Source: Ctena decussata
Taxonomy: Eukaryota; Mollusca; Bivalvia; Lucinida; Lucinidae
Direction: 5' to 3'
Length of the DNA: 64,000 nt
Assembly (NCBI GenBank): GCA_963989385.1
Contig: OZ022498.1
Coordinates: 103,339,298-103,403,297, forward strand
Position 1 is the first letter of the stretch. Every line of letters starts with the position of its first letter. Of the stretch, positions 1 through 9,172 are shown one piece after another. The notes under the pieces were generated by a model, which was not told where the DNA came from, ran no database searches, and worked only from the letters and a program-made list of their open reading frames with translations. The translations under genes and the position numbers were made by a program.

Positions 1-130
1 ACGTCAACCCTGTCGTTAAGTACTATACAATTAATTTCTCCAAAATCACCGCGCTCAGGGTTCTCAAATCATGGAGCATGACCAGACTGCAACACTTCAG
101 AATTGCAAAATTCAGTCAGGTCAAGTATAT
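1..130. repeat. Fragment of tandem-repeat family H
   Basis: The segment from about 30 to 125 has the phrases tctcaaat, catggagcatgac and gtcaggtcaag, in the same order as units at 1261-1350 and 1610-1695. I read it as a detached or interrupted unit of the array that resumes at 1240. No coding potential is seen. Confidence 0.5.
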
Positions 131-269
131 TAGAGGTATACGCAAAAAGGACTAATTCCTTATTATTGATCCATGGCCCCAACCTATGGGTCTGACCTAG
201 CAGCTTAGGTAGTCCGTAGCAAAAATGCTATAGAGATATCATGAACCAAACCAAGAAATCTTCAATGCC

Positions 270-372
270 GGATTAAAGAACGAACGGACGAATGAACGAA
301 CGAACGAGCGGCCTGAATGACAAGAACTATATAGCCCCTGACATACTTCGTATGTCGGGGGTAAAATAAGGT
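270..372 (+). mobile_element. 3' end of a Helentron/pearl-like element
   Basis: A degenerate GAAC/GGAC tetranucleotide run (about 279-312) is followed by a stem-loop with arms cctgacatac and gtatgtcggg (about 339-362) and an A/T-rich end. Microsatellite, then hairpin, then end is the layout known for Helentron-associated elements (pearl elements) of bivalves. The same order recurs at 4480-4570 and, reversed, at 26406 and 49680. The body upstream is degenerate. Confidence 0.45.
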
Positions 373-419
373 GGGAGATATTCCACTATATATTTCTCTT
401 TCTTACAACCATTTTTCCG

Positions 420-448
420 GGGGAAAGGAGGGGGTGGGGGGGGGGGAG
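420..448 (+). repeat. Poly-G/GGA low-complexity tract
   Basis: A run of G with a few A or T interruptions. It could form a quadruplex, or simply mark an assembly-prone site. Confidence 0.7.
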
Positions 449-488
449 GAATACACTGTGACAGAAACCACAAACAACAAAGCTATTT

Positions 489-820
489 CAGCTCGCCTGA
501 ACAAAGTTCAGGAAGAGCAATTGCACTACCCCCGGCGTTGGCATTAGCGTTGGCGGCAGCGTCGGCGTTAGCAAAACATTAAAGTTTACGTTAAAGTTTT
601 CATGATCTCATATAGTTTCTAAACTCTTTGACTGATTTAAATTATATTTGGTATGGTAGTAGATATTGGTCCGAAATTTTACTCAGCACCATCCTCACCC
701 CTGGTGACGACCTTTTAGGTCAAGCTCACGGACTAAGACATTTGGAGAAAATCTCATCGTCACCAACGGCCAGGTATACGCAAAAATTTACATTGGATGT
801 CAATGGAAGATGATGTTTTA
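489..820 (+). mobile_element. Partial copy of the 15.3-kb Helentron-like element (family B)
   Basis: Begins with AGCTCGCCTGAAC, a short loop and GTTCAGGAAGAGC, as at 15317. Runs through the same GC-rich ggcgtcggcgtt stretch and the phrase agatattggtccgaaa. It then stops without the 3' subterminal repeat or hairpin, so it is 3'-truncated. The 61-codon open frame inside it is a by-product. Confidence 0.6.
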
Positions 821-1239
821 ACTTAAATATCGTGATTTGTATTAAAGTAATCATTCCTGTGCAAACGGTTCTGAAATGCTTGTCGTCTAAACTTTATAAA
901 GCTGTAAGTTACAAATTTCTACGTTAAAAGGAAAGTAGTCTGTTTTTAGTAAAAATAGAGGCACCATCTAAATGTAATAAATAAAATGTAATGTAATAAA
1001 TATATAGTAAAACGGAAAATATTAAGGAGTTGTGAGTCCCTTTCGCACTTATTTCTTCAAAAAGAGAAAACCATAGAAAGCGTGTGCAAATAGTTTCATA
1101 TACAAAAATATTCGACTTTTCTAATGGTATAATTAGCTCACCTAACCCGAAGGGCCATAGTGAGCTATTGTCATACCAATGCGTCCGGCGTGCGTCGTGC
1201 GTCGTCACGGAATTTGTCCGTCAACACCTAAAAACAAAT
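821..1239. other. No recognisable feature
   Basis: AT-rich sequence. Two overlapping short open frames on opposite strands look like chance. I see no splice sites or repeats I can support. Confidence 0.5.
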
Positions 1240-3060
1240 ATTCAAACATCTTCTTCTGTAAAACTACTGGTCCCATGGTTCTCAAATTTCACATGGAGCA
1301 TGACCTGACTCCAGGGTCTTAGAATTATAAAACTGGGTCAGGTTGAAAATCCAAGATGGCCGCCGTTACTAAAAATAGCAAAAACAACAAAATAAACTTT
1401 TTCTCCAGAACCACTGGGTATATTTGTCTGAATTTTGACATGGAACATCAGTAAAACCTTGGTATTCAAAATTGTAAAAATGAAAAAAAATCTGTGTCGG
1501 AGTTTTGTCACAGTGACCTACTTTCTGTTTACGTGTGTAATTTTGCTCAAATGCCAATGTCAAAAAATGACCTATTTAAACAACTTCAAACAACTTCTTC
1601 TCTAAAACCACTGAGCCCATGGATCTCAAATTTCACATGGAGCATGATCAGACTGCCGGGTTTCAAAATTGTAAAATTGGGTCAGGTCAAGAATCCAAGA
1701 TGGCTACTGTTACTAAAAATAGCAAAAACAACAAAATCACTTCTTCTCCAGAACCAGTAAGTATATTTGGTTGAAAGTTTGCATGGAACATAAGTGGGAC
1801 CTTGGTATTAAAAATTGTAAAAATAAAAAAAAATCTATAGCGCAATTAGGTCACAGTGACCTACATAGCGTTTACAAGGCCGATTTTGCTCAAATGCCAA
1901 TAATTAAAGAAAATGCAACCAATTCTGACCAGATTTGGTCAGAATTGGTTCTTGAATGGAATTATTTCAATTTTGTGCCAGTTGACTATCCAAGATGGCC
2001 ACCATGGGGGCCGTTACTAAAAATAGCACAAACATAAAAATGACAATTACTCAAGAACCCTTGAATGGAATTGGACCAATTTCGTGTCAGAACGTTCCTT
2101 GCATGGAGCCGTTTCGATTAATTGCAATTTTTAATTCCAAGATGGCCGCCATCTGGTGTTACTAAAAATAGCACAAACATAAAAATGACAATTACTCAAG
2201 AACCCTTGAATGGATTTTGACGAAATTTTGTGACAGAATGTTCCTTGCATGAAGTCGTTTTGATTAATTGCAATTTGGCATTTCAAGATGGCCGCCATCT
2301 GCCGTTACTAAAAATAGCACAAAACATGAAAATGACAATATCTCAGTAACCGCTGAATGGATTTTGACGAAATTTGTGTCAAAATGATTCTTGCATTGAG
2401 ATGTTTCAAAAGTATCTAACTGTAGACCATTCATATTGGCCTCTGTTACTGAAAATAGAAAAATGTGAAAATTAGAAAATCTCAATGGAGTTGGATTAAT
2501 TTTGTGTCAGAATGGTCCTTTCATTAAGCTTTTTCGATTTTTTGCATTTTGGCATTCCAAGATGGCCGCCATTTGCCATTACTTAAAATAGCACAAAACA
2601 TGAAAGTGACAATATCTCAGAAACCGCTGAATGGATTTTGACGAAATTTGTGTCAAAATGATTCTTGCATTGAGATGTTTCAAAAATATCTAACTGTAAG
2701 ACCAATCATATTGGCCTCTGTTACTAAAAATAGAAAAATGTGAAAAACAGAAAATCTCAATGGAATTGGACCAAATTTGTGTCAAAATGGTCTTTGCATG
2801 AAGGCTTTCGATTTTTTGCATTTTAGCAATCCAAGATGGCCGCCATCTGCCGTTACTAAAAATAGCACAAAACATGAAACTGGCAATATCTGAAATTTGT
2901 GGCAAAATGATTCTTGCATTGAGATGTTTCAAAAGTAAATATATAAAGACCAGGCAAGTTGGCCTCTGTTACTAAAAGTAGCAAAATGTGAAAATGTGAA
3001 ATTCTCAGTGGAATTGGACCAATTTTGTATCAGAATGGTTCCGTTGCACAATAGCCAGGT
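1240..3060 (+). repeat. Diverged tandem array (family H) with AAGATGGCCGCC core
   Basis: A conserved block, ccaagatggccgcc followed by gttactaaaaatagcac, recurs at 1351, 1695, 1990, 2137, 2283, 2557 and 2831. From about 2280 it alternates with a sister block (ggcctctgttactaaaaatag at about 2437, 2713, 2962). This gives a roughly 140-bp monomer arranged as a roughly 275-bp dimer. All open frames in the interval are frames through the repeat. The AANATGG core matches the published YY1 half-site, but function here is inference. Related pieces lie at 1-130, 37380-37440 and 59775-59815. Confidence 0.8.
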
Positions 3061-3160
3061 GAGCGATATCAGGCCCATTTATTCCTCTTGTTTTTATTTT
3101 GAAATAATAAAAGCAAAATAGTCTGTTTTTAACATTTCTATGCAAGGTATTAAATTATTT

Positions 3161-3324
3161 TCCTGGGCATCTGCCCAGTCTAATCAGAGTTTTCGTTGTT
3201 CGCTTAAAATGTAGTTAACGGTCTAATCTACCTTCATGCCGCCAGCGAAGACTCTGACCAGAAGGGACGGATACCAAGGCTGATCTTAGTCTTTCTACTT
3301 CATTGGTTTTGTCGGTCGCGGCTC
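3161..3324 (+). mobile_element. Family A palindromic MITE, 5'-truncated copy
   Basis: Matches the family A consensus from cctgggcatctgcccagtct to the terminal gtcgcggctc, but lacks the first 60-70 bp. More diverged than most copies in the window. Confidence 0.75.
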
Positions 3325-3486
3325 AAATGTTAGCACTTGTTAGAGATATTATTGGTAGTCAAGTACATCATTCACCTTAAATTTGAATTAAATGTTTAGA
3401 TTTTAAACCGATGCTTACTTTCGAACACTTCTATTTTTTTTTAATGTGTATGACTTCTTAAAGTTTAATTCTATTTTTCAAATATA

Positions 3487-3590
3487 CAACTGAGAAATGG
3501 ATGGATGACCACCGAATTTACGTCCTTTTTATTAGTATTTAGTCATGTCAGGACGATTTATTGGTGATAATGAAAGACTGCGTCAACTTG
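3487..3590 (-). mobile_element. SINE-2 tail fragment
   Basis: A ggat-rich run, then tttacgtcctttttattagtatttagtcat. This tail motif is shared with 24808-24880, 45160-45195 and, reversed, 56830-56870. The tRNA-like head is missing. Confidence 0.45.
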
Positions 3591-4140
3591 GACCGATAGA
3601 TCAGCAGGCCAGCTGAAAAAAAACCCCGCAAACTCCGTCTCTTGTAGTTTTACTGGTACTATGGGTTCCTTGATAAAGTAAGGGCGAACATGTTTTTGAG
3701 CTTAAAGTTTACACTCATCGTGTGCTAAGCGTAGACTAAGCTCTTTGCCAAAACAAAAAAAGAAAAAAAAAAAAAAAAACGCATGGCATGTACCAGTCGG
3801 GGGTTTTACGGCTTTCCACCACGCATTTGTGATTGTCAGCTATAAGCCTTACATTTTTAGGATTCACTAAAATGGCAATACTAGCGACTTACAATATTCA
3901 GTATGGCCCGTGTACGTATAGAATTGATATTTGGTTCCGTCCATAACTATTCTCGGTATAAATAGTCCATATTTTGGCTATTTTTACAGATGTATGGTCA
4001 ACCTAGGTAAATATTGCTTGGTCAAACTTGGGTATTATTGCTGTGTATTCGGCATGTTTAATTTACACACATTTGTCACAAATCTTCTGATAGCGCTTTA
4101 CCTATCTGTGAACTTTTATGAAGTTTTCTTCAGTTAAAAA
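3591..4140. other. No recognisable gene; A-rich tract
   Basis: Contains an A-rich run at about 3752-3778. I see no coding frame longer than chance and no element ends. Confidence 0.45.
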
Positions 4141-4570
4141 CGTAACCGCAGTGACATGATTTGACCTCTGTCCCCTTTGACCTAGATCTTAGGCGTGGAA
4201 AACTAAATCTTGTATGCAACACACCTTCTCAATATGCTTTATCGTTCCGTGAAGTTTCATCAGCTTTGCTTCAGTAGTTAATAAGATATAGCTGAGGCAC
4301 GATTTAAGCCAAATACATGTATGGACTTTGACCCCTTGTGGCCTTCACCTTGGGTGTGGGAACCTTCATCATGTGCGCAACACCTCATTATTTTTACATT
4401 TCTGTTGAGTTTCATCAAATTTGCTTCAGTTGTTAGTTTTTTATAAGTTATCTCTTATTACACAATTTGTTATGGACGGACGCACAGACGCGCACATAGA
4501 CGGACTGACGGGTGGACGGACGGTGCGATTATAATATGCTATACGAAGTCCCTTCGGGGCATACAAAAAG
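4141..4570 (+). mobile_element. Helentron/pearl-like fragment: two tandem units plus 3' end
   Basis: Two related units about 165 bp apart (tttgacctctgtcccctttgac near 4158, tttgaccccttgtggcc near 4327) lead into a GACGGACGG-type microsatellite (4471-4524). Then follows a small hairpin around cccttcggggc and the end catacaaaa. This matches the 3' layout seen at 270-372 and, reversed, at 26406. Confidence 0.6.
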
Positions 4571-4998
4571 AGAAAAAAAAACGAATTTGCATTTAGCGGC
4601 TTAAGGTCAATTACAGAATTCTTTAGAGAAAAACTGGAGCCATGAAAAGACTGGAGAAATAAAATCATAAGCGTGCCTGAGAAATACCCATCAAATAGCG
4701 ATGCCGATATATCACTCATCCTATGGACTGAGACTCTCCGTATGCTCCGTTACGACTAATTGAAATAAGAAGAATACCTTTTTAGGGATAGTAAGGTCTT
4801 TATCTTTTTATTTTTTATTTGAACAAGCAACCAAAATGGCTCAAGCAGTATTCTAATGAACAAGTTCATGCCAAAGATCAACTAGGTTTGAAGTTAAATG
4901 GCGTTGGTTTGTTTCATTATTCTGGGTCTCTGTAGGACTTTTGAACTCATACAGAACAACAATTGGGCGCGAAAAGAAGTTAAATCGATTGCCTAAAA
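4571..4998. other. No recognisable feature
   Basis: Sequence between the Helentron-like fragment and the LTR element. I see no repeats or open frames worth reporting. Confidence 0.5.
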
Positions 4999-5002
4999 GT
5001 AT
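4999..5002 (+). repeat. Target-site duplication of the LTR element, left
   Basis: GTAT lies immediately before the first LTR and is repeated at 10575-10578 immediately after the second. A 4-bp duplication is compatible with Ty3/gypsy-type integrases. Confidence 0.8.
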
Positions 5003-5520
5003 TGATATGACCTGCCCCCGTCCGAATTTAGGATACCTCTGGTTACTGGTTCACCTGTACGATTGTTTACGCTGACAGTGAAGTTGCATTTATTGTTCAT
5101 GTTCTAAAATCTATGTATGCGAGAGCTAGCTGTATTGTATAATTCAACCTACCTGTTTTTACATCGGGATGAGTGTATCTTAGAGTATGTGCCCTTCGGA
5201 TATTAATTTTTCGTTTCAAAAGCAATTACTTGGCACGCGCTATGACTTTATTGGGAAAGTGACGTCACAATTGTACTATGAGATTTGTTTGTGGGCGTTC
5301 CGTAAACATCAACATCGTCAGCTGTCAAATTCAGAGTTTGTAGTTTCGCATATGTTTTAACCCTTTAAACCCCTATTTATTTTTGTACAGTTATAACGGT
5401 CATTTAGTAAATTCACTTCTACGCATCCTGGTAGTACTTTCATGTAAAAGTTTTCAGAATTTCATTGCTTAATTTGTGTTTTAATACACTGACCCCCCTC
5501 TGAAAACTTGTTTTGCATGG

Positions 5521-5680
5521 CGATCCTACGACTCGCAGGACGTCAATTCCATTTTCATACACCCGCTTTAACGTAGGATCACGCGCGCATACGTAACGTC
5601 GCTTGTATGACGTTATCCTACTACTGTAAGCATGTATGCGTAGGGTCGTAGGGTATATAAGCGAACTGCTCGATCCTACG
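5521..5680 (+). promoter_or_regulatory. U3 cluster of CGATCCTACG motifs
   Basis: CGATCCTACG occurs at 5521 and 5671 and in inverted form (CGTAGGATC) near 5572. Relatives TATCCTAC (about 5614) and GTAGGGTCGTAGGG (about 5640) lie just upstream of or flanking the TATA box. Spaced direct and inverted copies around a core promoter are typical of transcription-factor sites in an LTR; the factor is unknown. Confidence 0.5.
5654..5660 (+). promoter_or_regulatory. LTR TATA box
   Basis: TATATAA, with an initiator-like TCATTC whose A (5689) lies 35 bp downstream of the first T. The spacing fits RNA polymerase II. The twin in the 3' LTR is at 9824-9830. Confidence 0.6.
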
Positions 5681-5954
5681 AGGACTTCATTCTTTCGGCC
5701 ATTTTTCATAAGCAACTAAAATTTATCAATCTCGTTTAAATGTTTCCAAAATCTTGTTAAGTCAAAATAAATCAACCTAAGACATCGTAGCAAGTATCTT
5801 TAGGTAAAATAGATTTTTTTATTACACTTTTTGCAGTTTTTGCTCAAATTAATTCAGTAAAACTTATCCTTCATGAAACACTATTTCGGCTTTTAACTTA
5901 AGGAAATTATAGGCTTCTAACAGCATTTACATCAATCTAAGACAGCTCTAGTTC

Positions 5955-5960
5955 AATAAA
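5955..5960 (+). terminator. Polyadenylation signal in the LTR
   Basis: AATAAA followed by a T-rich stretch (gttgtatttatt). A second AATAAA at 5766-5771 is also possible but would give a very short R region. In the 3' LTR the equivalent lies at 10125-10130. Confidence 0.4.
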
Positions 5961-6414
5961 AAGTTGTATTTATTACCCATATTGCATTTGTGACCACTGC
6001 CGTGTCAATTTACTTTAGTTCTTTGCTTGCAACGTATTTATATGTCCTAAGGGAATTGTACAGAACTTTAATAGCCCTGTCGCTGTCTTTCAACATGTTA
6101 TTCTTGTGATTTTGCCATTGTTCATTTTTCATTATTGTAAACTACTGAGTTTGCACTGACAGTCATAAATGTAAAATCATTGCAGTTTTTTTTTTCAAGC
6201 TTATTTTTTAATAGATTCATAATGTTCAAAACTTCTTTTGGTCTTCTTTTCGTTCCATAGGAAATAATAATCTTTAGTTGAAGTCCAACCTTTTTTTATT
6301 ACTACCTGTTACACCCCAGTTACCCACCTTCTGGGGAACACGTCATTTATCGTATGACAGCCCAGCTTGCCCGGCCATCGTCTGTAAAAGGGAGCTAACC
6401 CGTAACATAATTAT

Positions 6415-6434
6415 TGGCGATCTCGGCAGGATCC
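6415..6434 (+). other. Putative tRNA primer-binding site
   Basis: Begins TGGCGATCTCGGCAGGATCC, 7 nt inside the 5' LTR end. TGG pairs with the tRNA CCA tail. The complement reads ATCCTGC then CGAGATC then G, which fits a tRNA-Ser-type T arm, a 7-bp acceptor and discriminator G. The tRNA identity is inference. Confidence 0.55.
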
Positions 6435-6494
6435 ATCTATATTTTTTGACGGGTCCAGTGATACGAACCCTGAGGTTAGCTGATCATAGACAGA

Positions 6495-6893
6495 ATGATG
6501 GCCTTGGAATATATATCTTCCGAGGGCACTCAAAAGGAAGACGCTGGCTCCGAAAGCGGTACGACAGAATACCGAAGGGCTGAAACTGATTCTCCTTTGC
6601 TTCACAAGACTGCACGAAACATCACACAGAAGAATCTACAGGTCCCTGCATATCTAACAGATATGTACAAACGCACGACTTCGGGACTTGTTTTACAAGA
6701 GAAAGGGCAGGTAGCAGAGTTGCTGACTGAAGACATCATTCCACGAGAAGAGATGGACCTACGTTTGGCACATCAAAAGGAAGAGTCTATTATAACATGG
6801 AGTGGAACTCAAGAAGGGAACCTGCCACCGCCTTGGTTAGCCAGAGTGAAGATAAAGATGTTTGAGGTTTCTTGCTATGAAGCCGAGAATTAG
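6495..6893 (+). pseudogene. Possible gypsy pol linker remnant in the LTR element
   Basis: A 132-codon frame beginning MMALEYISSEG. Residues about 50-75 (VPAYLTDMYKRTTSG, then VAELLTEDI) resemble the protease-to-reverse-transcriptase linker of Ty3/gypsy polyproteins, where a PxHLxDLYxRS pattern precedes xLAxLLxxY and the RT domain. Here the frame leaves that pattern after about residue 80, continues with unrecognised sequence (PREEMDLRLAH, LPPPWLARVKIK) and stops at residue 132. No RT motifs follow. It sits about 60 bp after the primer-binding site, where gag would start in a full element, so gag, protease and most of pol appear to have been deleted together. The resemblance is from memory of the family pattern; a profile search would settle it. 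It could be a short gag-like protein instead. Confidence 0.4.
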
Positions 6894-7931
6894 AGAAACC
6901 AGAAATTTATTCACATTACATAAAGACTCACCAGATTAGCTAAGTTATGTTATTTTAATTATGAGTAAGTGTTTTAGAAGAGGGTTCACCATAGCCAGAA
7001 CAGATTACCCGATTTGTTTTCGATTATAGAATCTGGCTTGCGGAAAAGATACAGATGTGTCTGCTGTTCCTACTGATGTAGGACTCCTTTGAGGAAGAAA
7101 TAGGCCAGACGCTAATGATAGGAAATGCTAGCCTTAATGGCGTTGCTTGCGTGTGACAGCGGTTAAACAGTGCGAGCATGGACTTTTTGATTTGTCAGTT
7201 GTGATGCCACGGGTCAAGAAGAGGCTTTGCCGTATGCGAATGATTGCGCAAGAAGATTTGTCGGGTGATATTCGGGTCAGATGTTTAGTTAAAGAAAAAG
7301 GCGACGTTTGAGATGCTTCGAACGAGGCGGGTCGAAAGTAGTGCAGCATCACAGCTGATTACTAACAGTCGGCTGTTTGGTACAGCGAGTTGCTCGCGAT
7401 AGAAGGGAAACTGTTTAATGTTTTAAGGCAGTAAATTTCCATTAGCTGGGGGTTCCTACATTAGAAACAGACACATGGCAAAGTTTAGATCAACCAGTAC
7501 CTGTATGAAGTCTGACGGAGGCAGTTAAGTGGAGTGTGGCAGCTTTCGGAAAAAGTTGGTGGACAATACGTGTGTCGTAGTTCAGTGACTGATTAAGTAA
7601 TACAGCGAAGTACAGCGATGGAAGAGGATCAGCTGAAGGAGGTTTAGATAGAAAAGATCAGGCAAGAGTTGAAAATGGGGAGAGACGGGAAAGAAAACGA
7701 GAGAGTGGTCGACGTTGGAGACAGAAAGAGAGACATAGCGGAGGAGAACAGAAAGAAAGCAGACAGACGATTAGAAGGGACTGACAAGACAGATAGAGAG
7801 AAGGAAAGAGGAGTAATAAAGAAAACCAGCATAGGATTTAATCTGTGTTAGGAAATGTATCTGGTATTAGTGATTAGAGAGCGGATGAAGGGAGAAAGAG
7901 GGAGAGTGTATAAGATTAAGGTAATAAACTG

Positions 7932-7977
<46 letters not shown>

Positions 7978-9160
7978 ATATACTACTGCTTAGTGCCAGT
8001 GTTAAATTGGTCTGAATGGCATTGCATTGTTTAAGGCTTTAAATTTGAGTTGTACCAGTTAAGAGTGCTTAAGATTTATAGGGTCTTAAATTGTTATGTA
8101 GTTGTATTGGTCTTTTACAATGTGTCGATTTACTATTGTGTAGTCTTGGAAATATGAAAACTCCAAGGGACGGTCGAGCAAGTATCTGGGGGTATAGTCT
8201 CTGTTGCGATTCTGACCAGTAACTACATCACTTATGCAATATTCAAAAGACTTTCGGTGGTCTAATTCTGTACTGCTTTTGTTTAATGTAAATCTGTCTT
8301 AGATTCTACATACTAATGAATGAACACAGGAATTCATTATGGCGTTGTCCTATATATGAATTGTTTAATTTTGAATTTCATTCTCATGGTCATTTAATGT
8401 ATTGTTTGAAATTGCCTACTTATACTGGTATTGCATGTGTGTTCTATGTACATAATTAAACTAGTCGGTGTATGCATAAGTCAAAATTTCTTGCCAGCCT
8501 GTGATCTTGAAACTCTGTCAGTCTAGGATCTGAGAGAGAGAGAGAGAGTTAACAGTTGGGAACTTACTGTTGGGAGGTACACAGGAAAGTTGAAGTTGTT
8601 GGAAAGATATCATTGTATATGTAGCTGACATAGCTGGGCACAATGATGACTTGCTGTGACATGTTTATTTGATGTCGGTACCATGTTTGATTCATATGTA
8701 GATTTCAAATACTGTAAATATCTTTAACGACTTCCTGGAATGTTTGAAATGCATTTGCTATTTGTTAGTACTGTTTAATATATGAATGCTGTTAATTATT
8801 TTTCTATCGGCGCATTTTTGATGGCACTTATGCAAATGTTCGTTTAAATGTAAATAGTTTTGGTGCCGTTAGCAGGATCATTACATTCGTAGATATTGTA
8901 TTGTCAAGTAACGTTCCGTAGTATGTCAAATTGACTTAGAAGTTACTATAATTTTGTGAGAGTGTCAATTGATATATAACATTGTATATGAGTGTACTAG
9001 TGACAGAGTTTGATTTCAGAAGTGTGTCAATTTTTGATTGGATGTAAATATTTGAAGTGCCTTGAACCGTACAGGTGTACCAATTCCATTGTCCTTGCAC
9101 AACCTGGGACATGTAGGCCTTCTGTTTTACAGGGTCATTAGTTGGAACTTTAATGACCCT
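6894..9160 (+). other. Non-coding interior of the LTR element
   Basis: No frame above about 75 codons and no recognisable retroviral-type domain. Includes a purine-rich stretch (7620-7930) and a GA microsatellite. A hairpin (gggtcatta / taatgaccc, 9132-9160) lies just before the polypurine tract. The length may be kept for packaging or dimerisation, as in LARD-type non-autonomous elements; that is inference. Confidence 0.6.
7935..7973 (+). repeat. (GA)n microsatellite
   Basis: About 39 bp of uninterrupted GA dinucleotides inside the LTR element. A shorter GA run lies at 8530-8549. Confidence 0.95.
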
Positions 9161-9169
9161 GGAGGGGGG
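9161..9169 (+). other. Polypurine tract
   Basis: GGAGGGGGG followed by TAA and the 3' LTR at 9173. This is the expected plus-strand primer position and composition for an LTR retrotransposon. Confidence 0.75.
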
Positions 9170-9172
9170 TAA

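Larger units (their letters stand above)
5003..6407 (+). repeat. 5' LTR
   Basis: 1405 bp. Inferred U3 is 5003-5688, with a TATA box at 5654 and an initiator-like TCATTC at 5687. R and U5 follow, with AATAAA signals at 5766 and 5955. It is the same as 9173-10574 at an offset of 4170 apart from a homopolymer difference near 6185. The minus-strand 91-codon frame at 5440-5715 lies in U3. Confidence 0.9.

Noticed and set aside
1240..3060. CRISPR-like array
   Set aside because: Repeats are 140 bp or longer and diverged, without short exact repeats and unique spacers of equal size, and the DNA is eukaryotic. The 39-bp repeats at 24412 are likewise part of a MITE.
6650..6750. Resemblance of PAYLTDMYKR to a TGF-beta prodomain motif
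   Set aside because: Only about eight residues, no signal peptide, cleavage site or cysteine knot; the gypsy pol linker is a better fit given the LTR context.
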